Of a stretch of 13,214 nucleotides of DNA, positions 5,974-13,214 are shown one piece after another. The stretch's first letter is position 1. Every line of letters starts with the position of its first letter. This DNA comes from Acidobacteriota bacterium. GTDB taxonomy: Bacteria; Acidobacteriota; Blastocatellia; Pyrinomonadales; Pyrinomonadaceae. The stretch lies in contig JAOTWT010000034.1 in NCBI GenBank assembly GCA_029862725.1, positions 1 through 13,214 on the forward strand, in the 5' to 3' direction. The notes under the pieces were generated by a model, which ran no database searches, had not been told where the DNA came from, and was given only the letters and a program-made list of their open reading frames with translations. The position numbers and the translations under genes are program-made.

Positions 5974-7209
5974 ATGGCTGAATTTCTTTGTCGCCTCGGA
6001 ACTCCTTCCGGGGAGGTCGTCACAAAAATTGTAGAAGCACCTGATCGCGTTGAAGCAAAAGCTCAACTCGAGGGCGAGGGCTTCCGCGTGTTCAATGTGT
6101 CGACATCGCAAAACGGTCTTAGTGCCGTCATCGGTGGTGGATCGAAAAATTCCAGAAACCGCGTTAAACCCTCTGATTTCCTACTATTTAACCAGCAGCT
6201 CTCGGCTCTTTTGCGGGCCGGGATTCCGGTGCTGCAGTCGATCGGACTCCTACGGCAAAGATCCGCTTCGGCGTCTCTCAGAAATGTCCTGGCCGACGTA
6301 GAGGAGAAGATACGAACTGGTGTTCCGCTTTCCGACGCGTTTGAATCGCAGGGCATCTTCCCTCGGATTTATACGGCCTCGATACTCGCCGGCGAGCAGA
6401 GCGGATCGCTTGACGATGTTCTTACAAGGTACGTTCATTACCTGAGGAGGAGCGTTGGTGTATCCCGCAAACTGCGAAGCGCGCTCGCGTATCCTGCCTT
6501 CCTGCTTCTAGCCGCGACCCTCATGGTGTCCTTCCTCGTTTTATATATCATTCCGAGGATGTCGAGCCTCTTTGAGGGTCTGCATACGCAGGGAGGGCTT
6601 CCGACCGTCACGGTTATTGTGCTCACCATTTCCACGATTGTTGCGTCAAACATCTGGTGGATTCTGCCCCTGATCATAGTTGTCGCGGTAGCAATGTTCC
6701 TGTGGCTGCGTACAAACAGCGGGAAACTTTTTTCACACAGGCTTCTGCTCAGAGCACCGATCGGCGGCTCACTCGTGCGGCAGATGACGGCGGCTCAATT
6801 AACCCGCTCGCTTTCGACGCTAATTGCGGGCGGTCTCACGATTCCGGATTCATGGGAGATTTCTTCGCAGGCAATTACGAATCTTGAACTGCGGCGGCGA
6901 AGCCAGTCCGTCTTGCCGATGATCCGGGAAGGGAGGTCCTTTACGGATGCGCTTGAAACCGCGAACTGGATGCCGGAGTTGGGACTGGATATGATTGGAA
7001 TTGGCGAAAACTCTGGCAGCCTTCGCGAGATGCTCGACGAGGTTGCCGAGTTTTACGATGCGGAATCGGAAGTCCGCCTGGAGCAATTGACGACCCTGCT
7101 CGAACCGGTGATCCTTGTTTTTATGGCTGGAATCGTCGTGGTTATCCTTTTGGCGATTTATCTTCCGATCATACAAGCGATTTCCTCGGGCCCCTTCAGT
7201 TCCAGATAG
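5974..7209 (+). CDS. Type II secretion/type IV pilus inner-membrane platform protein (GspF/PilC family)
   Basis: This protein is the polytopic inner-membrane platform that couples the assembly ATPase to pilin subunit insertion. At 411 residues it has the standard length. An N-terminal GspF-type segment (residues 1-45, GTPSGEVV and later AKAQLEGEGFRV) is followed by two T2SSF repeats at about 68-191 and 271-393. The repeats carry the paired signatures GEQSGSLDDVL (140-150) and GENSGSLREML (344-354). Hydrophobic segments lie at about 173-194, 211-246 and 376-399. The start ATG at 5974 has only a weak CGGA in front of it. The gspE/pilB-like gene begins nine bases after the stop, so the two are surely co-transcribed. 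The family does not itself decide between secretion and pilus function, so I give no symbol. Confidence 0.94.
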   Translation: MAEFLCRLGTPSGEVVTKIVEAPDRVEAKAQLEGEGFRVFNVSTSQNGLSAVIGGGSKNSRNRVKPSDFLLFNQQLSALLRAGIPVLQSIGLLRQRSASASLRNVLADVEEKIRTGVPLSDAFESQGIFPRIYTASILAGEQSGSLDDVLTRYVHYLRRSVGVSRKLRSALAYPAFLLLAATLMVSFLVLYIIPRMSSLFEGLHTQGGLPTVTVIVLTISTIVASNIWWILPLIIVVAVAMFLWLRTNSGKLFSHRLLLRAPIGGSLVRQMTAAQLTRSLSTLIAGGLTIPDSWEISSQAITNLELRRRSQSVLPMIREGRSFTDALETANWMPELGLDMIGIGENSGSLREMLDEVAEFYDAESEVRLEQLTTLLEPVILVFMAGIVVVILLAIYLPIIQAISSGPFSSR

Positions 7210-7218
7210 GAAAATTAA

Positions 7219-8892
7219 ATGGCAAATCAGATAAATAAGGACACCGCTTCGACGTCCTCTCCAAAAATCGAAATTGCAGAGTTCATCGAAAACGAACCAC
7301 CGGAAGTGACGGCGGCAAAGGCCGTCGCGCGTAGGTACCGCCTGCCGTATATCGATCTCCTGCCGCCGGACAAGGAATCGCCGATCGACTACCGGGAGCT
7401 GGCCAAGATTCCGGTCGATCTGATGTTACGGAACCAATTTGTGCCGCTCAAACGAGAGGGTAGAAACCTTCACACTGCGATGTCGGACCCGACGAACCTG
7501 GAAACCCTCGATGAGCTTGAGAATGCTCTGAACGTGCGGATCGTACCCTATGTCGCGACTGCCGGGGCGATCGACGTGGTGCTGAAGAAGGGTGACGCGA
7601 CCCAGAGAGTGATGCAGGAGGCCGCGTCGACTTTCAAGATCTCTCTCGTCAAGGAAACCGAACACGGCGAAGAAGTCCTCGACCTCGACCGTCTCGCCAC
7701 CGACTCCGAAATGTCGCCGATCATCAAGCTCGTCGACACAGTCATTTATAACGCGATGGAATCCCGCGCATCGGATATTCATATCGAGACGAGGGAACGC
7801 GATGTACAGGTGAAATTCAGGATTGACGGCGCTCTTTACGCTAAAGTCGATCCGATAGACATCGCCTATCACCAGACCCTCATTTCGCGGATTAAGGTCA
7901 TGAGTGAGCTCGATATCGCGGAACGAAGAGTTCCGCAGGACGGCCGGTTCAGGGTGCGGTACAAGGGCCGGACCGTCGATTTTCGTGTTTCGATCATGCC
8001 CACCATCTATGGCGAAGATGCCGTGATCCGGATCCTCGACAAGGAACAGATTTCCGAGGAGTTCAAGAATCTTAGCCTCGATGTGGTGGGTTTTGAGGAG
8101 GAAGAACTCAAGCGTTTCAGGCATTTTATCAAGGAGCCCTACGGAATGGTACTCGTAACGGGCCCGACGGGTTCGGGCAAGACGACGACGCTGTATGGCG
8201 CCCTGAACGAGATTCGCAACGTCGAGGATAAGATTATTACGATCGAAGACCCGGTCGAGTATCAGCTCCAGGGTATCGTCCAGATCCCTGTAAATGAGAA
8301 AAAGGGACTGACTTTCGCGCGTGGCCTGCGCTCGATTCTGCGTCACGATCCGGACAAGATCATGGTCGGTGAGATTCGCGACGAGGATACCGCCGATATC
8401 GCGATTAACTCGGCATTGACCGGTCACCTCGTATTTACGACGGTTCACGCGAACAACGTGATTGACGTGATCGGCCGTTTCTTGAATATGAAAGTGGATC
8501 TTTATAATTTCGTGGCGTCGCTGAACTGTGTGCTCGCTCAAAGGCTCGTGAGAGTGCTTTGCCCGACATGCAAGAGACCGTATCAGGTTACGAAAGAAGA
8601 GCTTATTCAGTCCAACCTGGATGTCGACAGGTTTATCGGCCAGACTTTTTTCCAAAATGTGGGTTGCGACGCATGCAATCACACGGGCTACCGAGGGCGG
8701 ACGGCGATTCACGAGCTCCTCGATATGTCTGACGAAATTCGCGAGATGATCATCGAACGCCGGCCCGGATCTGAGATCAGAAATGTGGCGGAAAAAGAAG
8801 GTCTGAAAAGCCTCCGTGGTTCCGCCTTGAGTAAAGTATTTGCGGGTGTTACGACGCTTCACGAGACTAACCGGGTCACGTTCGTGGATTAA
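7219..8892 (+). CDS. Type II secretion/type IV pilus assembly ATPase (GspE/PilB family)
   Basis: This cytoplasmic hexameric ATPase powers pseudopilus or pilus assembly. The 557 residues are of normal length and all motifs are present: an N-terminal MshEN/T2SSE-N-type domain (about 25-125), an SDIHIE region (185-190), Walker A GPTGSGKT (315-322), Asp box TIEDPVEY (341-348), Walker B IMVGEIRD (381-388) and His box TGHLVFTTVHA (401-411). The tetracysteine zinc element typical of assembly rather than retraction ATPases is Cys448/Cys451 and Cys483/Cys486. This separates it from PilT. The ribosome binding site AGGA overlaps the stop of the upstream platform gene and lies seven to eight bases before the ATG. 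A gap of 191 bases follows before the secretin gene. GspE and PilB cannot be distinguished from sequence alone here. Confidence 0.95.
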   Translation: MANQINKDTASTSSPKIEIAEFIENEPPEVTAAKAVARRYRLPYIDLLPPDKESPIDYRELAKIPVDLMLRNQFVPLKREGRNLHTAMSDPTNLETLDELENALNVRIVPYVATAGAIDVVLKKGDATQRVMQEAASTFKISLVKETEHGEEVLDLDRLATDSEMSPIIKLVDTVIYNAMESRASDIHIETRERDVQVKFRIDGALYAKVDPIDIAYHQTLISRIKVMSELDIAERRVPQDGRFRVRYKGRTVDFRVSIMPTIYGEDAVIRILDKEQISEEFKNLSLDVVGFEEEELKRFRHFIKEPYGMVLVTGPTGSGKTTTLYGALNEIRNVEDKIITIEDPVEYQLQGIVQIPVNEKKGLTFARGLRSILRHDPDKIMVGEIRDEDTADIAINSALTGHLVFTTVHANNVIDVIGRFLNMKVDLYNFVASLNCVLAQRLVRVLCPTCKRPYQVTKEELIQSNLDVDRFIGQTFFQNVGCDACNHTGYRGRTAIHELLDMSDEIREMIIERRPGSEIRNVAEKEGLKSLRGSALSKVFAGVTTLHETNRVTFVD

Positions 8893-8951
8893 ACCGATTT
8901 ATCGGACATCTCTCCGGAGGTTTGGGTCAATAAAACCGTGGATCGCATTGT

Positions 8952-8980
8952 TTGCAATTTTATTTGGTTACATACAGAAT
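8952..8980 (+). promoter_or_regulatory. Candidate internal promoter before the secretin gene
   Basis: TTGCAA (8952-8957) and CAGAAT (8975-8980) are 17 bases apart in the only sizeable gap of the operon (8893-9083). Each hexamer matches the consensus at four positions. A short GTCC-TTTG-GGAC hairpin followed by CTCCTTTTT occurs just downstream (8984-9008) and could attenuate transcription, but its stem has only four pairs. Confidence 0.3.
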
Positions 8981-9083
8981 AGAGTCGTCCTTTGGGACCT
9001 CCTTTTTGAAACTTTAGAATCCTGCCGGCGTGTATCCTTTGTCGGCCCAAAAGGCGTCTATTTCTAATTCAAGAACAAAGACT

Positions 9084-11657
9084 ATGAAAATCTCAGCCAA
9101 ATTTCGATTCTTACTCACATTTGTCATGCTCCTGAGCCTGCTTAGCCCGACCGCGGCGATGTCGTTCGGCGAAGGCAAAAAGCAGTTCAAGAGGGGGCTC
9201 AAACATGAAATTGCTGAAGAATGGGACCAGGCGGCGGAAGCTTTTGCGCTGGCAGTTGCCGATAACCCAAAAAATCCGGAATACCGGCTCCATTATATCC
9301 GCGCCCTTTTTAATGCGTCGCAGATGTATATGAAACGGGGAAGCATGCTGGCTGCGGAAGAGGATTATGCCGGTGCTTATATTGCGTTTCGCAAGGCTTA
9401 CGGTTACGACCCGGTTAACGAGCTTGCAAAGAGCGAAATGGCCCGCATGCTTCGGATGCAAAAAGCCGTGATCGACGGGAAAGACCCGAATGCCGAGCCG
9501 GCTGAAGTAAAACTTGTGAAGACAAGTCTCGACCGCCCCGATGTTCCGGACGATGTGGCGGTTCCCCAAAGATATGAAAAACTGCGAGACGTGCCCTTTC
9601 CGAGCGGGGTTGACCTGCAGTTCCTGATCCGCGAGCTTGCAAAGGACCTTGACCTCAATGTCCTTTTTGACACCAACTCGTTCCGTTCGCCGAAAAGGAT
9701 CAAGATCGAACTTAAGAATGTAACGGCGGCGAAGGCACTCGACTATATTTTTCTTCAGGAAGGGCTGTTTTTTGAGAAGGTCGGACCCCGTACGATAATT
9801 GTTGCAGCCTCGACCCGGCGTCAGTTCTTTCAACAGCTCGTGCTGCGGACGTTTTATCTCGCCAACGCCGACCCGAAGGACGTAGCACAGATAATCCAAA
9901 AGGCGATTCCGGCGCAACCCGGAAGGACGCCGACGATCGTACTTACCGACGAGGACACGAACAGCATTACGATCCGCGATACCGCCGAAAATATCCGGTT
10001 GATGGAACAGTTGATCCGCTCGCTCGACAAGGACCGTGCGGAGGTCGTGATGGACGTGAAGATTTACGAAGTTTCCAAGAACGATCTGCTTCAGATCGGG
10101 AATCAATTCGGAAACCAAAACTCGCTGTCCAACCTCGGCGGCCTTGAGAGAGCGATTATTCAGAAAACTGCTTCGCCGATCTTTGACCTCGGGCTGGCAA
10201 TTCCAACTTCTGCCTTGTCGGTGTTTCAACGAAAAGACAATACAAAATTGCTTGCGTCGACGCAGATCCACGCGTTTAACAACGAGGATTCCTCAGCCCG
10301 TATCGGTCAGCGCGTTCCGGTTCAGACGGCAAGCGTGTCTTCTTTTAACACGAACACGCCGGGGCAGACCTCAAACAACATATTTGGCACAGGATTTCCG
10401 GTGATCAATTATGAACAGATCGGCCTGACATTGAAATTTAAGCCGATTGTGTTTCCAAACCAGGATGTCCAGGTCTCGATGGAGATCGAATCAAAGGATA
10501 TTGTCAATCGTAGTTCATTAACTCCGACATTTACCGAACGCACAATCAAGGGCACCGCAAGGGTACAGAACAATAAGACCCTGCTCCTGGCCAGCGTCGC
10601 GCAGGATTCTGAAAGCAAGGGCCGGGAAGGCCTTCCATTGCTCGGCTGGATCCCGATCCTGGGTCGCCTGTTTACAACTCCGACACGCGATATCAGTCAG
10701 GTCGACATCGTTATCGCCGTTACTCCGAGGGTTATCAGGGCACCTGCCGTTTTGCCGGAAGATGTCATTGAAAGACCGACCGGAAGTCTCGCCGTGCCGA
10801 CCAGCGGCAGCCTTGACGCACTCCTGATACGGGAGGAAATCGAACGCCAGCAGGCGCTGGCCCGCAATCTGCCAACGGAAGTCGAGATTTTGCTGCCGGA
10901 TCAAAAAGTACCGAAATACGTGAAATCAGACGGCCCGGATTCTAACGCAGCGGTTCCGCCGGTTGTGCCTGCGCCCGAAACGACCGCGGCGGTAACGCAG
11001 CCGACCGAAGTGCCACCCGCCTTGGCGCCTTCCGAACCGCACACGCAGCAGGCGGCAACGCCGGAGGACATTGCTTCGAAGATCAAGCCGATCGACTCGG
11101 GTTCACGAACTCTGGATTTGGCCCGTACTCTGAAGATCGGCGAGAACGCAGCCTCGGATATTAAAGTTCGCGAGACGGCTTTGACGTCTTCATCGGCACC
11201 GGAGGTAAATCCCGGCGAAATTGTTCCGGAGACGGTCGCCGTGCCCCTGGAAAAAGAGGCTGCTGCGGCAATCCTCCAGCTGATGCCAAAAATCCCTGCG
11301 ATGAAAGCCGGTGACAGCTTCAAGCTCGCCGTGATCGTCAGGAGCGCAAAAGCGTTCAGATCCGCCGTACTTGGTTTCGACTATGATGAATCTGCGGTCG
11401 CGATCCGGTCGGTCAGCTTTGGAGATGTCTTTGGTCCGACGCTGGCAAACACTGATGCGAAGCCGTTTTTTAACCAAAACGGCAGGTTATTTGTTTCCAT
11501 GTCATCGTCGACGGATGTTGCCGCCAACAGCTCCGGAGTCCTCGGGTTTGTTGAAATCGAAGCCTTGACCGATGGTGTCCCCGAGATCCGGTTTGATCCT
11601 GAAATGTTGAATCTTTTAACCGCGGACGGCGATAATTTTGTAATTAGCGTCCAATAG
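9084..11657 (+). CDS. Secretin (GspD/PilQ type) with N-terminal TPR region and C-terminal cohesin-like domain
   Basis: This gene encodes the outer-membrane pore of the secretion/pilus system. The ATG at 9084 (857 residues) is chosen because it starts directly with a signal peptide (MKISAKFRFLLTFVMLLSLL, cleavage near residue 24-26). An upstream GTG at 9030 would bury it. In order: TPR-like helices (about 29-112), an STN/N0-like domain (about 173-242), an N1-type domain (about 252-316), and the secretin core (about 320-553), which includes GLPLLGWIPILGRLF at 516-530, the family hallmark. A Pro/Ala/Thr-rich linker (about 615-720) then leads to a beta domain at about 735-857 (MKAGDSFKLAVIVRSAKAFRSAVLGFDYD and later). 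This last part has the look of a cohesin-type module. The ribosome binding site is weak. The secretin assignment is certain; the cohesin call is by pattern. Confidence 0.93.
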   Translation: MKISAKFRFLLTFVMLLSLLSPTAAMSFGEGKKQFKRGLKHEIAEEWDQAAEAFALAVADNPKNPEYRLHYIRALFNASQMYMKRGSMLAAEEDYAGAYIAFRKAYGYDPVNELAKSEMARMLRMQKAVIDGKDPNAEPAEVKLVKTSLDRPDVPDDVAVPQRYEKLRDVPFPSGVDLQFLIRELAKDLDLNVLFDTNSFRSPKRIKIELKNVTAAKALDYIFLQEGLFFEKVGPRTIIVAASTRRQFFQQLVLRTFYLANADPKDVAQIIQKAIPAQPGRTPTIVLTDEDTNSITIRDTAENIRLMEQLIRSLDKDRAEVVMDVKIYEVSKNDLLQIGNQFGNQNSLSNLGGLERAIIQKTASPIFDLGLAIPTSALSVFQRKDNTKLLASTQIHAFNNEDSSARIGQRVPVQTASVSSFNTNTPGQTSNNIFGTGFPVINYEQIGLTLKFKPIVFPNQDVQVSMEIESKDIVNRSSLTPTFTERTIKGTARVQNNKTLLLASVAQDSESKGREGLPLLGWIPILGRLFTTPTRDISQVDIVIAVTPRVIRAPAVLPEDVIERPTGSLAVPTSGSLDALLIREEIERQQALARNLPTEVEILLPDQKVPKYVKSDGPDSNAAVPPVVPAPETTAAVTQPTEVPPALAPSEPHTQQAATPEDIASKIKPIDSGSRTLDLARTLKIGENAASDIKVRETALTSSSAPEVNPGEIVPETVAVPLEKEAAAAILQLMPKIPAMKAGDSFKLAVIVRSAKAFRSAVLGFDYDESAVAIRSVSFGDVFGPTLANTDAKPFFNQNGRLFVSMSSSTDVAANSSGVLGFVEIEALTDGVPEIRFDPEMLNLLTADGDNFVISVQ

Positions 11658-11668
11658 GGGTGACGACG

Positions 11669-12373
11669 TTGCGAATTCCAATTTTCCGGGATCGAATTGC
11701 CTCCTTTGGCCGGCAAATAAAGGCTGCTCGATGCCGTTTCAAAACCGGCAATCACCTGAGCAACGGCTTTACGCTTCTCGAACTGATCGCGACTCTAGCC
11801 GTTTTATCTATCCTCATTTTGGGCACGTTACCGCTGGTCCAAAACGCCGTTAAGCGCCAAAAAGAGATTCGGCTGAGACAGTCACTAAGGGATCTTCGCG
11901 ACGCAATCGACGCGTTCAAGCGGGACTCCGTAGGGTCGTGTCCACTCGGTGCCGTGGTCTCGGGTAATCCTGCCGGGGGGCCAGCCGGTCAAAATATTCC
12001 GGCAGACCCGAGAAGCCGTGTGGTTATCGACGACTGTACTATTTTCGATACTGAGAACCTGGACCGGCTGCCGCCAAGTCTCGAAATCTTGGCAGAGGGT
12101 GTAAAGGTTCGGTCCAGGGGGCTGCCTCCGGAAGCGACGAGTCGGGGCGTTTTTACTGATAAGAACGCGACAGAATTGAATGAAACAAAAGAGGTCATCA
12201 AGAAATACCTTCGCCGTATCCCGGTGGATCCGCTGACCGGAGAGGCCGACTGGGAACTCCGGTCCTCTTATCAGGACGACGACGCAACGAGCTGGGACGA
12301 GGTGAATGTCTTTGATGTCAGGTCGAAATCGGAAGGAACCGCGCTTAACGGGGAAAAATACAGCGATTGGTAG
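11669..12373 (+). CDS. GspG-like type II pseudopilin (prepilin), first copy
   Basis: This is a prepilin with the type IV cleavage site NG|FTLLEL, in which the mature protein begins at Phe and has Glu at position 5. A hydrophobic helix follows (LIATLAVLSILILGTLPLV). No ATG exists upstream. I prefer the TTG at 11669, eight bases after AGGGG (11656-11660), giving 234 residues and a long leader of 33. A GTG at 11660 in the same frame is possible but touches the AGGGG. After the helix come a coiled amphipathic part (KRQKEIRLRQSLRDLRDAIDAFKRD), a variable insert with two cysteines, and the GspG-like end RRIPVDPLTGEADWELRS...VFDVRS...YSDW. The start lies 11 bases after the secretin stop. Its unusually long basic leader and insert set it apart from classical GspG of about 145 residues. 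Confidence 0.88.
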   Translation: MRIPIFRDRIASFGRQIKAARCRFKTGNHLSNGFTLLELIATLAVLSILILGTLPLVQNAVKRQKEIRLRQSLRDLRDAIDAFKRDSVGSCPLGAVVSGNPAGGPAGQNIPADPRSRVVIDDCTIFDTENLDRLPPSLEILAEGVKVRSRGLPPEATSRGVFTDKNATELNETKEVIKKYLRRIPVDPLTGEADWELRSSYQDDDATSWDEVNVFDVRSKSEGTALNGEKYSDW

Positions 12374-12399
12374 CGGAATTGTCGACGGACGGGTTTGAG

Positions 12400-12816
12400 A
12401 TGAGCGAAAGAACCAAAATAGCAGCGAAACGCCATTCAATGTACGGGTTCTCAATCCTGGAGTTGATGATCGCGATGTTCATATTGGTGATTCTGCTATC
12501 GGTCGCATTGCCGACATACCAGAGATCAGTTCAGCACGCGCGCGAGACGGTCCTCAAAGAAAATCTATTCCAGATGCGACGTGCGATCGATCAATACACC
12601 GCCGACAAAGGTAAGGCACCCGAAGCGGTCGACGACCTCAAAGAAGCCGGTTACCTGCGTGAGATCCCCGTGGACCCTGTGAATCTCGAAAAGCGGGAAT
12701 GGCAGCCGGTGATCGGTGAGGACCCGAATTCGAACGAGGGTGAGCAGGGACTCGTAGATGTCAAAAGCCTGGCTGAGGGCTCTGACAGCGAAGGTGTCGC
12801 CTACAGCGACTATTAA
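12400..12816 (+). CDS. GspG-like type II pseudopilin (prepilin), second copy
   Basis: The ATG at 12400 gives 138 residues, close to the usual GspG length. A TTG at 12367 in the same frame would overlap the preceding gene. The leader is 16 residues and basic (MSERTKIAAKRHSMYG), cleaved before FSILELM, with Glu5 of the mature protein conserved. The helix is IAMFILVILLSVALPTY, followed by the amphipathic segment LKENLFQMRRAIDQYTADKG. The C-terminal part has REIPVDPVN, then VDVKSLAEGSDSEGVAYSDY. This mirrors the end of the preceding pseudopilin (IPVDP and YSDW), so the two are paralogues that probably assemble in the same pseudopilus. The next gene starts two bases after the stop. Major and minor roles cannot be assigned. 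Confidence 0.9.
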   Translation: MSERTKIAAKRHSMYGFSILELMIAMFILVILLSVALPTYQRSVQHARETVLKENLFQMRRAIDQYTADKGKAPEAVDDLKEAGYLREIPVDPVNLEKREWQPVIGEDPNSNEGEQGLVDVKSLAEGSDSEGVAYSDY

Positions 12817-12818
12817 TT

Positions 12819-13214
12819 ATGTTTGCAGGTTTAACAAAGCCCCGTTATCCAAAAGCGGCAATCGGCTTCGGTAATGGGACGGTCACCGCGGTTTCGCTTC
12901 GGCGTCGCGGGAATGGCCGTTTCAGTCTTCGCGGCGCGGCGACGACCGAAATACCGGCCGATGTCTTGAGACCTTCCTTTGACGAAAGAAATATCATTGA
13001 TTACGGCGGCCTGACCGGCCAGTTGGAAACTCTTTTGGTTGAAGCCGGTCTGGCCGGTCGGAAAAGGTGGTCGGTATCGCTCCCTTCGGCCTCCGCACGT
13101 ACAGCGATCATTACGTTGGGGGAAGTTCCCGCCACCAGAAGCGAACTCGATGAGGTACTCGACTGGAAAGCCGAAACGGCGTTTGGCGTGCCGGCCGATG
13201 AAATGAGAGTGTCT
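12819..13214 (+). CDS. pilM: PilM-like (actin-fold) assembly protein, N-terminal part (runs off right edge)
   Basis: From the ATG at 12819 the frame stays open for 132 codons to the window edge. The start follows the upstream stop by two bases, which implies translational coupling; no separate ribosome binding site is visible. The sequence fits the N-terminus of PilM/GspL-cytoplasmic proteins. An initial actin-like strand pair (PKAAIGFGNGTVTAVSLRRR) is followed by a segment like RWSVSLPSASARTAIITLGEVP. Then comes SELDEVLDWKAETAFGVPADEM, matching the PilM pattern of a charged helix with W-K and a later Pro. PilM binds the N-terminus of PilN on the inner face of the membrane and links it to the ATPase. 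Its position after secretin and pseudopilin genes supports this. PilN- and PilO-like genes would be expected just beyond the window. Confidence 0.75.
   Translation, partial: MFAGLTKPRYPKAAIGFGNGTVTAVSLRRRGNGRFSLRGAATTEIPADVLRPSFDERNIIDYGGLTGQLETLLVEAGLAGRKRWSVSLPSASARTAIITLGEVPATRSELDEVLDWKAETAFGVPADEMRVS

Noticed and set aside
7426..8862. Antisense open frame of 478 codons inside the gspE/pilB-like gene
   Set aside because: It is rich in His, Arg and Asp in the manner of a reverse-frame shadow, shows no domain, and lies wholly over a gene whose motifs are all intact.
9111..10271. Antisense open frame of 386 codons inside the secretin gene
   Set aside because: It is a shadow frame of a GC-rich coding region; its composition is unlike neighbouring proteins and no motif is recognisable.
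1..13214. CRISPR array, tRNA, rRNA, insertion sequence or prophage end
   Set aside because: No regularly spaced direct repeats, tRNA-like cloverleaf, transposase or integrase frame, or terminal inverted repeats were seen by eye.

Overview
The window looks like chromosomal DNA of an Acidobacteriota bacterium, possibly of the Blastocatellia/Pyrinomonadales type. The grounds are two tandem VWA proteins of the 'VWFA-related acidobacterial' kind, an F-E-D-pseudopilin-PilM secretion/pilus operon and a moderately GC-rich Gram-negative gene style. This is an inference from gene content; no rRNA or other taxonomic marker is present.

Layout. (1) Bases 1-365, minus strand: the N-terminal part of an exported protein that runs off the left edge. 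It is preceded by a leader with a well-formed nested hairpin. (2) Bases 366-869: a roughly 500-base divergent intergenic region holding that leader, candidate promoters and inverted repeats. (3) Bases 870-3560, plus strand: a small bacterial microcompartment (BMC) locus. It has an EutM/PduA-like hexameric shell protein, a CoA-acylating aldehyde dehydrogenase with an unusual C-terminal extension, and a zinc-ribbon protein with a C-terminal membrane anchor. (4) Bases 3588-3615: a strong hairpin between convergent genes, probably their shared terminator. (5) Bases 3648-5752, minus strand: two exported VWA-domain proteins with intact MIDAS motifs. (6) Bases 5974-13214, plus strand: a type II secretion/type IV pilus-like operon in the order gspF/pilC, gspE/pilB, secretin (TPR + STN/N-domains + secretin + C-terminal cohesin-like domain), two GspG-like pseudopilins, and a pilM-like gene cut by the right edge.

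How the parts work together. The shell protein and aldehyde dehydrogenase are the minimum signature of an aldehyde-handling microcompartment. No pentameric BMC-P, signature enzyme, alcohol dehydrogenase or PduL-type phosphotransacylase is visible, so this is a satellite locus or the edge of a larger one. The right half encodes an envelope machine: an ATPase drives an inner-membrane platform that assembles pseudopilins under a secretin pore, with a PilM-like protein as probable cytoplasmic adaptor. The VWA genes are divergent from it and may share its control region, but no functional link is shown.

The points most worth a second look are the EutT-N-like domain and internal encapsulation-peptide-like helix on the aldehyde dehydrogenase, the secretin-cohesin fusion, and the structured leader at 380-451.
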